This document shows positions 23,240 to 30,258 of a DNA stretch of 30,258 bases, piece after piece (the stretch's first letter is position 1; the number at the start of each line of letters is the position of its first letter). The stretch is from JBBSGD01 sp038254435 (GTDB lineage Bacteria > Actinomycetota > CADDZG01 > WHSQ01), in assembly GCA_038254435.1 (NCBI GenBank), contig JBBSGD010000021.1, forward strand, positions 1-30,258. Reading direction: 5' to 3'. Both the position numbers and the translations under genes were made by a program. Below the pieces are notes generated by a model, which worked only from the letters and a program-made list of their open reading frames with translations, had not been told where the DNA came from and made no database searches.

Positions 23240-24109
23240 GTGCTTGGTGAGCTGCGGGGAACGGGTGGTTCGCCGTGGGCATGGCACCCCGATCTGCTGC
23301 TGTGGGCGGCCTTGGGGGCCGTGGTGTGCGTCTACGTTGCGGCTATCCACTTCTGCACCGGCGAGCGCGTTGGCGCGTTGCGCTTTCGTATAAGCCAGCC
23401 GCTGTCGTTCGGGTGTGCGGTAGCCGTGTCCTTGGCGGCCCTCGGGTGGCCGCTCGCCGACCTTGCCAAGCACTACCTCGTCACTGCCCACGTGCTCGAG
23501 CATCTGTTGCTGGCCTTGGGGACGGCACCCCTCTTGATCCTTGGGGTTCCCGCGTCGGTATGGCGGCGTCCACTGGGCTCGCGCCGTGTGCTTGTGACGG
23601 CGAGACGGCTGGTGCGTCCGCAGGTAGCCGCCATTCCCTTCAACGTTCTCGCGGTAGTCCTTCACCTTCCGGCAGTCGTTGACGTGCAGGTTCGCGTGGC
23701 GGGGCTTCACGAAGCCGGCGCGGTAGCGCTGCTGCTGGCCGCCGTGCTGATGTGGTGGCCGGTGCTCGGCCCGTTGCCGGAGCTCGGCAGCACCGGTGAG
23801 CCGGGAAAGATGCTCTATCTGTTCCTGGAGTCGGCGGTGCTGGCCCTTGCAGCGGCGTTCCTCACGTTTTCCAGCCGTCCCATCTACGACACCTATGCAT
23901 CGGCGCGGCGCGTCTTCGCGCTCGAGCCGGTTACGGATCAGATGATGGCAGGCGTTCTCGTTGCCCTCGTAAGCGGCTTCGTGCTGTGGATGGCCATCGC
24001 CGCTCAATTCCTCAAGGGCAAGTCCAAAGACGAGTCGGATGAAGCCGAGTCAATAAGCTGGATCGACTTCGAACGCGACCTAGAGGCGTGGGACCTGCGC
24101 AAGCACTGA
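23240..24109 (+). CDS. CtaG-like cytochrome oxidase assembly protein
   Basis: A 289-residue membrane protein of the caa3-type CtaG family, with about seven segments. Typical marks are HVLEHLLLALGTAPLLILGVP, LHLPAVVDVQVRVAGLHE, MWWPVLGPLPELG, and the ending FSSRPIYDTYASA. The family assists heme-copper oxidase assembly, probably by copper delivery, though it is unrelated to Cox11. The start GTG 23240 is chosen because GGAGG (23227-23231) lies eight bases upstream; GTG 23231 would sit inside that ribosome-binding site. A second paralog begins at 24934, with a methyltransferase gene between them. Confidence 0.86.
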   Translation: MLGELRGTGGSPWAWHPDLLLWAALGAVVCVYVAAIHFCTGERVGALRFRISQPLSFGCAVAVSLAALGWPLADLAKHYLVTAHVLEHLLLALGTAPLLILGVPASVWRRPLGSRRVLVTARRLVRPQVAAIPFNVLAVVLHLPAVVDVQVRVAGLHEAGAVALLLAAVLMWWPVLGPLPELGSTGEPGKMLYLFLESAVLALAAAFLTFSSRPIYDTYASARRVFALEPVTDQMMAGVLVALVSGFVLWMAIAAQFLKGKSKDESDEAESISWIDFERDLEAWDLRKH

Positions 24110-24139
24110 CGGCCGCAACGCCGGGAAGGACGTGAGCCG

Positions 24140-24925
24140 ATGGCACAGCCACCAGCCGGCGGCGGGCAGCCGGTCGACTGGCGCCGGTGGGTGAAGCGAT
24201 GGGACGCGCAGCAGCAGCATCACGTTCCCGACCGGGAGGAACGTTTCACCACGATGCTGGACGCGCTGGCGGCTCTCGTGCCCACCGAGGCGCCCGCGGT
24301 GCTCGATCTCGGCTGCGGCCCCGGTTCTCTGGCGGCGCGCGTGCTCCGGCGCTGGCCCGCGGCGAGCGTCGTGGCAGTCGACTCGGACCCCGTGTTGCTC
24401 GCTCTTGCGGCCGGGGCCTATGGCGACATCCCCGGCCTGCGCTTCGTGGATGCGGATCTCGCGGACGCCGGCCGGGCGCCAGAGATCGCCGGCAAGGGCC
24501 CGTTTGACGCCGCGGTGTCGACTACCGCTCTTCACTGGCTGACCCGCGACGCGCTTGCGGCTCTGTACTCGTCTCTGGCAGGCGCTCTCAAGCACGGCGG
24601 CGTCTTTCTCGACGGCGACCACCGCTATTTCCCGGCCGAGCTTGCGAACCTCGAGCGCGCGGCGCAGGCCGTGCGCACCGCCTACAGAGAAAGAATGAGC
24701 ACGGCGCCGGACCGGGCCGAGGAATGGAGCGAGTGGTGGGACGCGGTGCTGTTGGACCCCGGCCTCGCACGACAGGCAGCCGAGCGCGAACGGCGAGGCT
24801 TCGGACACGCAGAGGAGCGCGTGACCGATGAGGATCACGCTCGCTTGCTGCGCGATGCAGGCTTCTCCGAGGTCGCCGTCTTGTGGCAGCGCGGCGACAA
24901 CCGCGTGCTTGCGGCGGTTCGCTAA
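24140..24925 (+). CDS. Class I SAM-dependent methyltransferase
   Basis: A 261-residue methyltransferase. Motif I is VLDLGCGPGSLAARVL (about 54-69), followed by the acidic residue of strand 2 (VVAVDSDP) and FDAAVSTTALHWL for strand 4. This pattern is closest to the trans-aconitate/malonyl-ACP-like small-molecule methyltransferases, but the substrate is unknown. GGAAGGA lies eleven bases before the ATG. The gene sits between two CtaG-like genes with gaps of 30 and 8 bases and is probably co-transcribed with them; whether it serves the oxidase is not shown. Confidence 0.85.
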   Translation: MAQPPAGGGQPVDWRRWVKRWDAQQQHHVPDREERFTTMLDALAALVPTEAPAVLDLGCGPGSLAARVLRRWPAASVVAVDSDPVLLALAAGAYGDIPGLRFVDADLADAGRAPEIAGKGPFDAAVSTTALHWLTRDALAALYSSLAGALKHGGVFLDGDHRYFPAELANLERAAQAVRTAYRERMSTAPDRAEEWSEWWDAVLLDPGLARQAAERERRGFGHAEERVTDEDHARLLRDAGFSEVAVLWQRGDNRVLAAVR

Positions 24926-24933
24926 GCTGGAAG

Positions 24934-25881
24934 GTGACCGGCCCTTTCGGTCCGGCGCAAGACTCGAAGGAGCGCACCGTCACCCATCTGCTGCTTGCCC
25001 ACGCCGAGGGCCTTCCGCCGCCCCTCAGCATCCATTCGCTGCTGACGGCGTGGCCGCTCGTACCCGGCGTCTACCTCGGTCTGATTCTTGCTGCCGCCGC
25101 CTATGCCTACGCCTACCGGCGCGTGCCGCGCTTTCAGGCATGGCGCGCGTACTGCTGGCTCGCCGGGCTGCTGGTCGCGTTCGTCGCTCTAGCGAGTCCT
25201 CTGGCTGCCTACGACGACACGCTGTTCTCGCTGCACATGGTCCAGCACTTGCTGCTCGTCATGGTGGCCGCGCCGCTGCTCGTGCTCGGCGCCCCGGTGG
25301 CGCTTGCAATGCGCGCTTCGTCGGTTTCGGTGCGCGGACGACTCATCAAGGTGATGCACTCGGCCCCCTTGAGTGTCGTCGGGCATCCCGTCTTCACGTG
25401 GCTTTTCTTCGGAGTGGTCATGTGGGTGACACACTTCACGAGCTTCTACAACGCGGCGCTCGAGAGCAATTCGGTTCACGTCTTCGAACACGCCGTCTAT
25501 CTGATCGCGGGATTTCTTTTCTGGTGGCCGGTCGTCGGTGCGGATCCAGGAGCACACAGGCTCAAGCACCCGGCGCGTCTTGTCTACATAATGCTTGCGA
25601 TGCCGCAGCAAGCGGCCCTCGGGCTCGTCATCTACTCGGCCAGCCACATTCTGTACGCACACTACGCAACCCTCGATTTGCCGTGGGGACCTGGTCCCCT
25701 CATCGATCAGGACTACGCGGGCCAGATCATGTGGATCGGTGGCAACTTCATGATGCTGTTCCCATTCGTCTCCGTGATCTTTGCCTGGATGCGCCACGAT
25801 GAGAGGGCCGCGGTGCGACTTGATAGGCGCCTCGATGCTGCGCGCGCGGCGCAGGAACCCGAAGGCCGCCCGGCGAGCTAG
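24934..25881 (+). CDS. CtaG-like cytochrome oxidase assembly protein, second copy
   Basis: A 315-residue membrane protein of the caa3-type CtaG family with about seven segments. It has FSLHMVQHLLLVMVAAPLLV, where the histidines of the copper-related motif lie, then MWVTHFTSFYNAALE, FEHAVYLIAGFLFWWPVVG, and ASHILYAHYA near the C-terminus. Compared with the first copy it retains more of the conserved histidines. GTG 24934 is assumed, giving 40 residues before the first segment; it has only a weak GGAAG upstream. It lies eight bases after the methyltransferase stop. Confidence 0.87.
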   Translation: MTGPFGPAQDSKERTVTHLLLAHAEGLPPPLSIHSLLTAWPLVPGVYLGLILAAAAYAYAYRRVPRFQAWRAYCWLAGLLVAFVALASPLAAYDDTLFSLHMVQHLLLVMVAAPLLVLGAPVALAMRASSVSVRGRLIKVMHSAPLSVVGHPVFTWLFFGVVMWVTHFTSFYNAALESNSVHVFEHAVYLIAGFLFWWPVVGADPGAHRLKHPARLVYIMLAMPQQAALGLVIYSASHILYAHYATLDLPWGPGPLIDQDYAGQIMWIGGNFMMLFPFVSVIFAWMRHDERAAVRLDRRLDAARAAQEPEGRPAS

Positions 25882-25884
25882 CCT
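25879..25884 (+). promoter_or_regulatory. Candidate -10 box before the VOC gene
   Basis: TAGCCT, six bases before ATG 25891 and without a ribosome-binding site between. It overlaps the stop codon of the second ctaG-like gene. Weak on its own. Confidence 0.25.
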
Positions 25885-25890
25885 CGGATC

Positions 25891-26280
25891 ATGAGGCGAG
25901 CCTTTCCGGTCCTGTATGCCAAGGATGTCGAAGGCGTGGCCGCGTTCTACACCCGGCTCGGCTTCGTAGAGCACTCTCGTTTACCAGGACAGGACGCTGG
26001 TGCTGGCTTCATCGGGCTCCGGCGCGACGGCGCGGAGCTCGCGGTCACGACCGAAGAGTCGCCGCGAATGCTCGCCGGTGTCGAGCCCGGTCCCGGGCCG
26101 AGGCACGAGCTGTTCGTCTACGTCGAAGACGTGGATGAGACCGTTACCGCTCTCCGGGAGTCGGGCGCGTCGGTGGTGCGAGAGCCGGTGGACATGCCCT
26201 GGGGCGAGCGAGTCGGATTCGTTGCGGACCCTGAGGGCAACCTCGTGTCCGTGGCTTCTTCTTCTGGATCACCGGGGTAG
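25891..26280 (+). CDS. VOC-family (glyoxalase/bleomycin-resistance-like) protein
   Basis: A 129-residue vicinal-oxygen-chelate fold protein, one domain of two beta-alpha-beta-beta-beta modules. It starts with FPVLYAKDVEGVAAFYTRLGF; H72 (RHELFVYV) and E115 (ADPEGNLVSVA) are in positions often used for metal binding. A resistance or isomerase role cannot be separated by sequence. The ATG is 9 bases after the second ctaG stop. It is convergent with cyoE, separated by a terminator-like hairpin. Confidence 0.85.
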   Translation: MRRAFPVLYAKDVEGVAAFYTRLGFVEHSRLPGQDAGAGFIGLRRDGAELAVTTEESPRMLAGVEPGPGPRHELFVYVEDVDETVTALRESGASVVREPVDMPWGERVGFVADPEGNLVSVASSSGSPG

Positions 26281-26342
26281 ATCGCTCCGGCGCGGTGTAG
26301 ACCGGCGACGACCCGACCCGTTTGTTTGCGGAAGAAACGAGA

Positions 26343-26359
26343 GCGGCTCGCCGAGCCGC
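26343..26359 (-). terminator. Hairpin terminator between the VOC gene and cyoE
   Basis: GCGGCT-CGCCG-AGCCGC directly after the cyoE stop. On the minus strand it is followed by the T-rich TCTCGTTTCTTCC, so it is a plausible terminator for cyoE, and perhaps for the convergent VOC gene. Confidence 0.6.
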
Positions 26360-26361
26360 CG

Positions 26362-27324
26362 TCAGGGACGGAAGAGGGTGTCCGCCGCAACTGCCACGAA
26401 CAACAGCGCCAAGTAGTAGATCGAGTAGTGAAAGAGGGTGAAGGCGCGGGCCGGCGAGGGGTGGCGCCTCAAGCCGACTGCCTTGGCGAGGAAGGCGCCG
26501 TTGAGGGCCAATGCCGCGGCGAGATACAAGAGACCCATGTGGGCTACGGGGAAGAGAATGAGCGACATCGCAAGGAGCATTACCGAGTACAGCAGGATGT
26601 GCTTGGTGGTTTCCTCTGGCCCGTAGATGACCGGCATCATCGGCACGCCTGCTGCTGCGTAGTCGCGTTCGTACCTCAGAGCCAGGGCCCAGAAGTGCGG
26701 CGGGGTCCAGTAGAAGATGATTCCGAACAGCACGAGCGCAGGTAGACCCACGTCACCGGTGACCGCCGCCCATCCCACGAGCGCGGGCATCGCGCCTGCC
26801 GCTCCTCCAATGACGATGTTCTGCGGCGTGGAGCGCTTCATGCCGAGCGTGTACACGAACACGTAGAAGAGAAGTGCTGCCTCTGCGAGCACCGCCGACA
26901 GAATGTTGACGGTGCCCCACAGAAAGAAGAAGGAGATAACTCCCAACGCGATGCCGAAGTGCAGCGCGCGGCGCGGGGCAACCTGATGGCTAGGCAGCGG
27001 ACGTTTTCTCGTGCGCGCCATGACCTCGTCGATGTCGCGGTCGACATAGCAGTTGATGGTGTTGGCGCCTCCGGCTGCGAGCGTTCCTCCGATGAGCGTT
27101 GCGGCGATCAGCCACAGCGAGGGCACCCCCTTCGCGGCCAGGATCATCGCAGGCACGGTGGTCACGAGCAGAAGCTCGATGATCCTTGGTTTGGTAAGCG
27201 CGATGTAGGCGAGCGCCCGCTTCGCGGGGGTCGCTTCGAGCACGACCTCGGGAACGCTCTGCGAGCGCGCGTGGGCCGGCTGCGCGGTAGGGCGGCCCTC
27301 GGAGAGCTCGGGGTAGGGGTCCAT
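26362..27324 (-). CDS. ctaB: Protoheme IX farnesyltransferase (heme O synthase)
   Basis: The enzyme, also called CyoE, transfers a farnesyl group to protoheme to give heme O, the precursor of heme A for the oxidase. The 320-residue protein has about nine membrane segments after a 35-residue N-terminal tail. The first prenyl-diphosphate site is NCYVDRDIDEVMARTRKRPL (N91, D95, D99) and the second lies around YERDYAAAGVPMMPVIYG. TPPHFWALAL is also conserved. ATG 27324 has no ribosome-binding site, but TAACAT lies nine bases upstream. It is divergent from a polyprenyl diphosphate synthase gene, which could supply the prenyl donor. Confidence 0.95.
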   Translation of the reverse strand: MDPYPELSEGRPTAQPAHARSQSVPEVVLEATPAKRALAYIALTKPRIIELLLVTTVPAMILAAKGVPSLWLIAATLIGGTLAAGGANTINCYVDRDIDEVMARTRKRPLPSHQVAPRRALHFGIALGVISFFFLWGTVNILSAVLAEAALLFYVFVYTLGMKRSTPQNIVIGGAAGAMPALVGWAAVTGDVGLPALVLFGIIFYWTPPHFWALALRYERDYAAAGVPMMPVIYGPEETTKHILLYSVMLLAMSLILFPVAHMGLLYLAAALALNGAFLAKAVGLRRHPSPARAFTLFHYSIYYLALLFVAVAADTLFRP

Positions 27325-27333
27325 CGAGGGGCA

Positions 27334-27339
27334 ATGTTA
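27334..27339 (-). promoter_or_regulatory. Candidate ctaB -10 box
   Basis: TAACAT on the minus strand, nine bases before the ctaB ATG. It is 17 bases from the opposite -10 candidate, so each occupies the other's -35 position. Confidence 0.4.
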
Positions 27340-27356
27340 CCCGCCGGCGCGCGCAC

Positions 27357-27362
27357 TAGGGT
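27357..27362 (+). promoter_or_regulatory. Candidate polyprenyl synthase -10 box
   Basis: TAGGGT, nine bases before ATG 27372, with no ribosome-binding site between. See the opposite box at 27334-27339. Confidence 0.4.
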
Positions 27363-27371
27363 TGCCGTCTC

Positions 27372-28388
27372 ATGCCTGCACCGTTCTCGCCGGACCTGGA
27401 CGACTTGCGATCCGCAGTCGAGTCGTCGCTGCGCCAGTTCCTCGCCGAGCGGCGGCGTGACTTGCCCGAGGCCGGTCTCTTGGTCGACGAGATGGTGCGT
27501 CTCTTGTCGGCCGGGGGCAAGCGTCTGCGCCCGGCGTTCTGCTACTGGGGCTACCGTGCCGGGGGAGAGAGTCATTCGGAGGCCATCGTTCGCGCGGCTG
27601 GGGCCCTCGAGCTGCTGCACACCTTCGCCATCGTGCACGATGACATAATGGACGCCGCGGACGAGCGCCGGGGGGAGAGCACGGTGCACGCCGTACACGG
27701 GCTCGAGGTGGCCCTGCTCGTAGGTGACCTGGCGCTGGTGCTGGCGGACGCGCTCTTCGTGACGGCCGGCTTCGAGCCCGACGTCGTAGCTGCAGGATTC
27801 GGCCACTACTCGCGCATGCGCCAGGAGGTCATCGCCGGTCAGTTCATGGATGTCGCGGCCGCGCGCCGGCCCGAGATCTCCGAGCCCGAGGCTCGCCGCA
27901 TCGCGGTGCTGAAGTCGGGTCGCTACACGATCCAGGAGCCGTTGCTAATCGGGGCCGCGCTGGCCGGTGCCGGCGACGGCCTCCTCGACGCGCTGGGGCA
28001 CTTCGGAGGCCCGCTCGGAGAGGCCTTCCAGTTGCGCGACGACTTGCTCGGCACGTTCGGAGAGCGTGCGAGCACGGGCAAGCCTGTCGATTCCGACATC
28101 CGCGAGGGCAAGCGCAACGTGCTGTTCGCCAAGGCGCTGAGCCGGCTGACGGGGGCCGAACGCGACTTCTTCGTTGCCAACTGGGGCAGAGGTCCGGAGC
28201 TCTCGGGCGTCGAGGTGGAGCGTTTGCGCGGGCTCGTAGGTTCTTCGGGTGCGGGCAAGGCGACCGAGAGGCTGCTCGGCGAGCTTGCGGACGAAGCAAG
28301 CGCTGCCCTCGCGAGCTCTCCGATGAACGGTGAGGCGCGCGCCGCCCTGCAAGAGCTTGCCCGCCGAGCGGTGCACCGTGACCTGTGA
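27372..28388 (+). CDS. Polyprenyl diphosphate synthase (GGPP synthase-like)
   Basis: The enzyme chain-elongates isoprenoid diphosphates. The 338-residue all-helical protein has the first aspartate-rich motif HDDIMDAADERRG (D90, D91, D94) and the second as QLRDDLLGTFGE (D223, D224); the third aspartate of the second motif is replaced, as is common in actinobacterial GGPP synthases. GGKRLRP and GKPVDSDIREGKRN are conserved too. F85, five residues before the first motif, favours short (C15-C20) products. With a geranylgeranyl-reductase gene downstream, GGPP is the likely product (inference). It has its own leaderless-type promoter, divergent from ctaB. Confidence 0.9.
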   Translation: MPAPFSPDLDDLRSAVESSLRQFLAERRRDLPEAGLLVDEMVRLLSAGGKRLRPAFCYWGYRAGGESHSEAIVRAAGALELLHTFAIVHDDIMDAADERRGESTVHAVHGLEVALLVGDLALVLADALFVTAGFEPDVVAAGFGHYSRMRQEVIAGQFMDVAAARRPEISEPEARRIAVLKSGRYTIQEPLLIGAALAGAGDGLLDALGHFGGPLGEAFQLRDDLLGTFGERASTGKPVDSDIREGKRNVLFAKALSRLTGAERDFFVANWGRGPELSGVEVERLRGLVGSSGAGKATERLLGELADEASAALASSPMNGEARAALQELARRAVHRDL

Positions 28389-28479
28389 GGCAGCCGCTGG
28401 GGCCGATGCCGGCGACCGCCCAGAGTGGAGAGGGGCTCAAGATGAACGAGCGGTCGTGCTGAAGGCATACACTCGATCT

Positions 28480-28497
28480 TCGTGAAAGCTTTCACAA
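28480..28497. promoter_or_regulatory. Rex operator upstream of the reductase-nuo genes
   Basis: TCGTGA-AAGCTT-TCACAA: the core GTGAAAGCTTTCAC is a perfect palindrome. The outer 7 bases on each side (TTCGTGA...TCACAAG) are identical to the site before rex at 3467-3484. It lies 48 bases before the reductase GTG, downstream of a TACACT hexamer (28468-28473) that could be the -10. Rex controls nuo genes in Streptomyces, so repression of this operon at low NADH/NAD is expected. Confidence 0.8.
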
Positions 28498-28545
28498 GCG
28501 CCCGGAGCGCGGGTACTCACCAACCGTCAGAGGAGCAAGACCACA

Positions 28546-29820
28546 GTGCCGGTTGAAGTCGACGTCGCCATCGTCGGAGGAGGGCCCTCGGGGGCGGCTG
28601 CAGCCTACGAGCTGGCGCGGCGGGGCCACTCTGTTCTCGTGTGCGAAAAGAAAACCTTTCCGCGCGAGAAGACTTGCGGCGACGGCCTGACCCCGCGCGC
28701 TGTCGCGCAGCTCGAGGCGATGGGCCTCGGCGACGAGATGCGCAGCTGGGAACACGTCAAGGGGCTGCGGGTGCACACTGCGACGCGTTCAATGGCCTTG
28801 CCTTTTCCCGACATCAGCACGATGCCGGCGATGGGATTCGTCAAGCCGCGCAAGGAGCTCGACGCCATCGTGCTCGACAACGCCGAGGCGGCGGGAGCGA
28901 AGGTGGTCTACGGCATGCAGGCCAAGCGTCCGGTGTTCGAGCGCAGCGTACTCGCGGGTTTCGTGGCCGAGATCGGGTCCGAGAAAGAGGAAGTGCGCGC
29001 CAAGTGGACGGTGTGCGCGGAAGGGGCGGCTACGAAGTTCGCGCGATCATTGGGGCGGGTTCGCCGGCCCGATTACCCGATGGGTCTTGCAATCCGTCAG
29101 TATTTCAATTCCTCCATGCAGCACTCGGGCTGGTTCGAGGCCTTTCTCAACGTGCGCTCCGGCCAGGACGCGCTGCCCGGATACGGCTGGATCTTCCCCG
29201 TCGGCGACGGCACAGTGAACGCCGGAGTGGGGTTGCTGTCCACTTTTGGAGAGTGGCGCCGGGTGAATCTTCACCAGCTCCAGGCGAATTTCATCGCCTC
29301 ACTTCCGCGCGAGTGGGAGGTGAGGTGGGACACGGCCTGCTCCAAGCCGCGCGCCGGCCGCCTCTTCATGGGCTCGAGCGTGTGGCCCCCTCACGGTCCC
29401 GGCTTTCTATTGGCGGGAGACGCTGCGGGGATGATCAATCCCTGCAACGGGGAGGGCATCGCCTACGGTTACGAGACCGGCCGCAGCGCCGCAAGGCACA
29501 TCGACGAAGCGCTGCGCGAGGGACGATCCACGACGCTCGACGGCTATACGCGCGAGCTGAAGGACACCTATGGGCCCTACTATCGTTTGGGTCGCCGGTT
29601 CGTCAAAGTGCTCGGACACCCCGTGCTGATGGAGCGACTGGTATCCATCGGGATGATGTCGCAGTCGGTGATGAGCCTTGCGTTCACCATGCTCGGCAAT
29701 CTCGAGGATGACAACCGCTCCAGCATGGAGCAAAGGGGACTGAAGGCCCTGAAGAAGCTGGCAGAGTGGAAGATCAACCGCCGGGACCGCAGCCGCCGGG
29801 ACCAGAAAGGGGCAACGTGA
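28546..29820 (+). CDS. Geranylgeranyl-reductase-family FAD-dependent oxidoreductase
   Basis: A 424-residue flavoprotein of the geranylgeranyl reductase family, which saturates isoprenoid double bonds (MenJ-type for menaquinone, or lipid chains). It has the FAD motif VAIVGGGPSGAAAAYELARRG (11-16 GGGPSG), CGDGLTPRAV (C44) and a second FAD motif LLAGDAAGMINPCNGEGIAY at about 289-308. GTG 28546 has AGAGGAG ten bases upstream. It overlaps nuoA by 4 bases. The same pairing with nuoA occurs in Streptomyces coelicolor and related species, so it may reduce the menaquinone tail used by complex I (inference). Confidence 0.92.
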   Translation: MPVEVDVAIVGGGPSGAAAAYELARRGHSVLVCEKKTFPREKTCGDGLTPRAVAQLEAMGLGDEMRSWEHVKGLRVHTATRSMALPFPDISTMPAMGFVKPRKELDAIVLDNAEAAGAKVVYGMQAKRPVFERSVLAGFVAEIGSEKEEVRAKWTVCAEGAATKFARSLGRVRRPDYPMGLAIRQYFNSSMQHSGWFEAFLNVRSGQDALPGYGWIFPVGDGTVNAGVGLLSTFGEWRRVNLHQLQANFIASLPREWEVRWDTACSKPRAGRLFMGSSVWPPHGPGFLLAGDAAGMINPCNGEGIAYGYETGRSAARHIDEALREGRSTTLDGYTRELKDTYGPYYRLGRRFVKVLGHPVLMERLVSIGMMSQSVMSLAFTMLGNLEDDNRSSMEQRGLKALKKLAEWKINRRDRSRRDQKGAT

Positions 29821-30188
29821 CGCTGCCCGCTTATCTCCCCATCCTGTTTCTCGTGATCCTCGCTGCGGCCTTCGCCGGCGGCTCGATCCTCGTTTCTTCT
29901 CGTCTCTCGCCGCGCAAGTGGACGGCAGCCAAGCTCGCCCCCTACGAGTGCGGCATCGTGCCCGGAGACGACGAAGGGCTCGAGCGTGAACGCTTTCCGG
30001 TGAAGTTCTACCTCGTGGCGATGCTGTTCATCATTTTCGACATCGAGACTGCCTTCCTCTATCCGTGGGCGGTGGTCTACCGGGACCTCAAGGTCTTCGG
30101 GCTCATCGAGATGGGCGTCTTCATCGCCATCCTGCTCGCTGCATACGCCTATGTATGGAAGCGGGGTGGGCTCGAATGGGCGGAGTAA
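29817..30188 (+). CDS. nuoA: NADH-quinone oxidoreductase subunit A
   Basis: A 123-residue complex I membrane subunit with three predicted segments. It has KLAPYECGIVPGDDEG (the loop cysteine near position 43) and the very conserved RFPVKFYLVAMLFIIFDIET followed by FLYPWAV. GTG 29817 overlaps the upstream reductase stop (GTGA). It is shown in full here and overlaps nuoB by 13 bases, so the reductase, nuoA and nuoB are translated together behind the Rex operator. Confidence 0.96.
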   Translation: MTLPAYLPILFLVILAAAFAGGSILVSSRLSPRKWTAAKLAPYECGIVPGDDEGLERERFPVKFYLVAMLFIIFDIETAFLYPWAVVYRDLKVFGLIEMGVFIAILLAAYAYVWKRGGLEWAE

Positions 30189-30258
30189 GTGACGCAGTCG
30201 GAGCGAACTTCGTAACGGCCCAGCTCGACAAGCTCGTCGACTGGGCGCGCAAGTCCTC
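30176..30258 (+). CDS. nuoB: NADH-quinone oxidoreductase subunit B (partial)
   Basis: Only the first 27 codons are in the window. They begin at ATG 30176, inside the end of nuoA, and read GANFVTAQLDKLVDWARKSS, which matches the N-terminus of NuoB just before its LWP...CCAIE cluster-binding region. The gene is cut by the window end. It confirms that a nuo operon continues to the right. Confidence 0.88.
   Translation, partial: MGGVSDAVGANFVTAQLDKLVDWARKS

Noticed and set aside
1..30258. CRISPR arrays, rRNA and tRNA genes, replication origin, prophage or defence genes
   Set aside because: No regularly spaced repeats, RNA-gene signatures, DnaA-box clusters or phage/defence protein families were seen on either strand.

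Overview
The window is GC-rich, uses many GTG starts and 4-base start/stop overlaps, and has the gene order rex-hemA-hemC-hemD plus a geranylgeranyl-reductase gene directly before nuoA. Both arrangements are typical of Actinomycetota. A cytochrome c maturation System I (ccm) cluster and a GH114 remnant would fit a deep-branching class such as Thermoleophilia; that class assignment is inference, not proof.

Layout. 1-1635: an IS1182-like insertion sequence whose left end coincides with the window edge; its right end abuts the C-terminal stub of an ABC-F ATPase gene. 2084-3379: a TlpA-like thioredoxin and CcdA, a thiol-reduction pair for the outer face of the membrane. 3467-10126: the redox repressor gene rex with its own operator, then hemA, hemC, hemD, a decayed GH114 glycosidase fragment, hemB and hemL, giving the route from glutamyl-tRNA to uroporphyrinogen III. 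10123-20803: a mostly minus-strand ccm region (ccmE, ccmF, ccmH, a CcmI-like zinc-ribbon protein, an uncharacterised secreted/membrane protein, ccmA, ccmB, then a small unknown gene, an arsenate-reductase-like gene and a DUF2231-Rieske gene). It is separated from ccmC-ccmD by a plus-strand mntH-usp pair. 20833-26280: an EamA transporter, cytochrome oxidase subunit III with a ResA-like thioredoxin, two CtaG-like assembly factors flanking a methyltransferase, and a VOC protein. 26362-30258: divergent cyoE (heme O synthase) and a polyprenyl diphosphate synthase, then a geranylgeranyl-reductase-family flavoprotein, nuoA and the start of nuoB behind a second Rex-type operator.

Functionally almost everything serves aerobic respiration: heme synthesis, heme attachment to cytochromes c, heme O formation, oxidase assembly, isoprenoid supply and reduction, and complex I. 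Two near-identical palindromes, one before rex-hem and one before the nuo operon, suggest that NADH/NAD-sensing Rex ties heme supply to complex I expression.

The most unusual material is the ccm cluster. CcmE carries a cysteine-type heme motif (CPSKF) in place of the usual histidine. CcmH has its two cysteines seven residues apart instead of in CxxC. The CcmI position holds a short membrane/zinc-ribbon protein, and an uncharacterised secreted membrane protein with a carboxypeptidase-regulatory-like domain is translationally coupled to ccmA. A 45-codon ccmD was found by reading the minus strand. Several transcription units start with a TANNNT hexamer 6-9 bases before ATG and no Shine-Dalgarno, which suggests leaderless transcripts. 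No tRNA, rRNA, CRISPR array or replication origin was seen.
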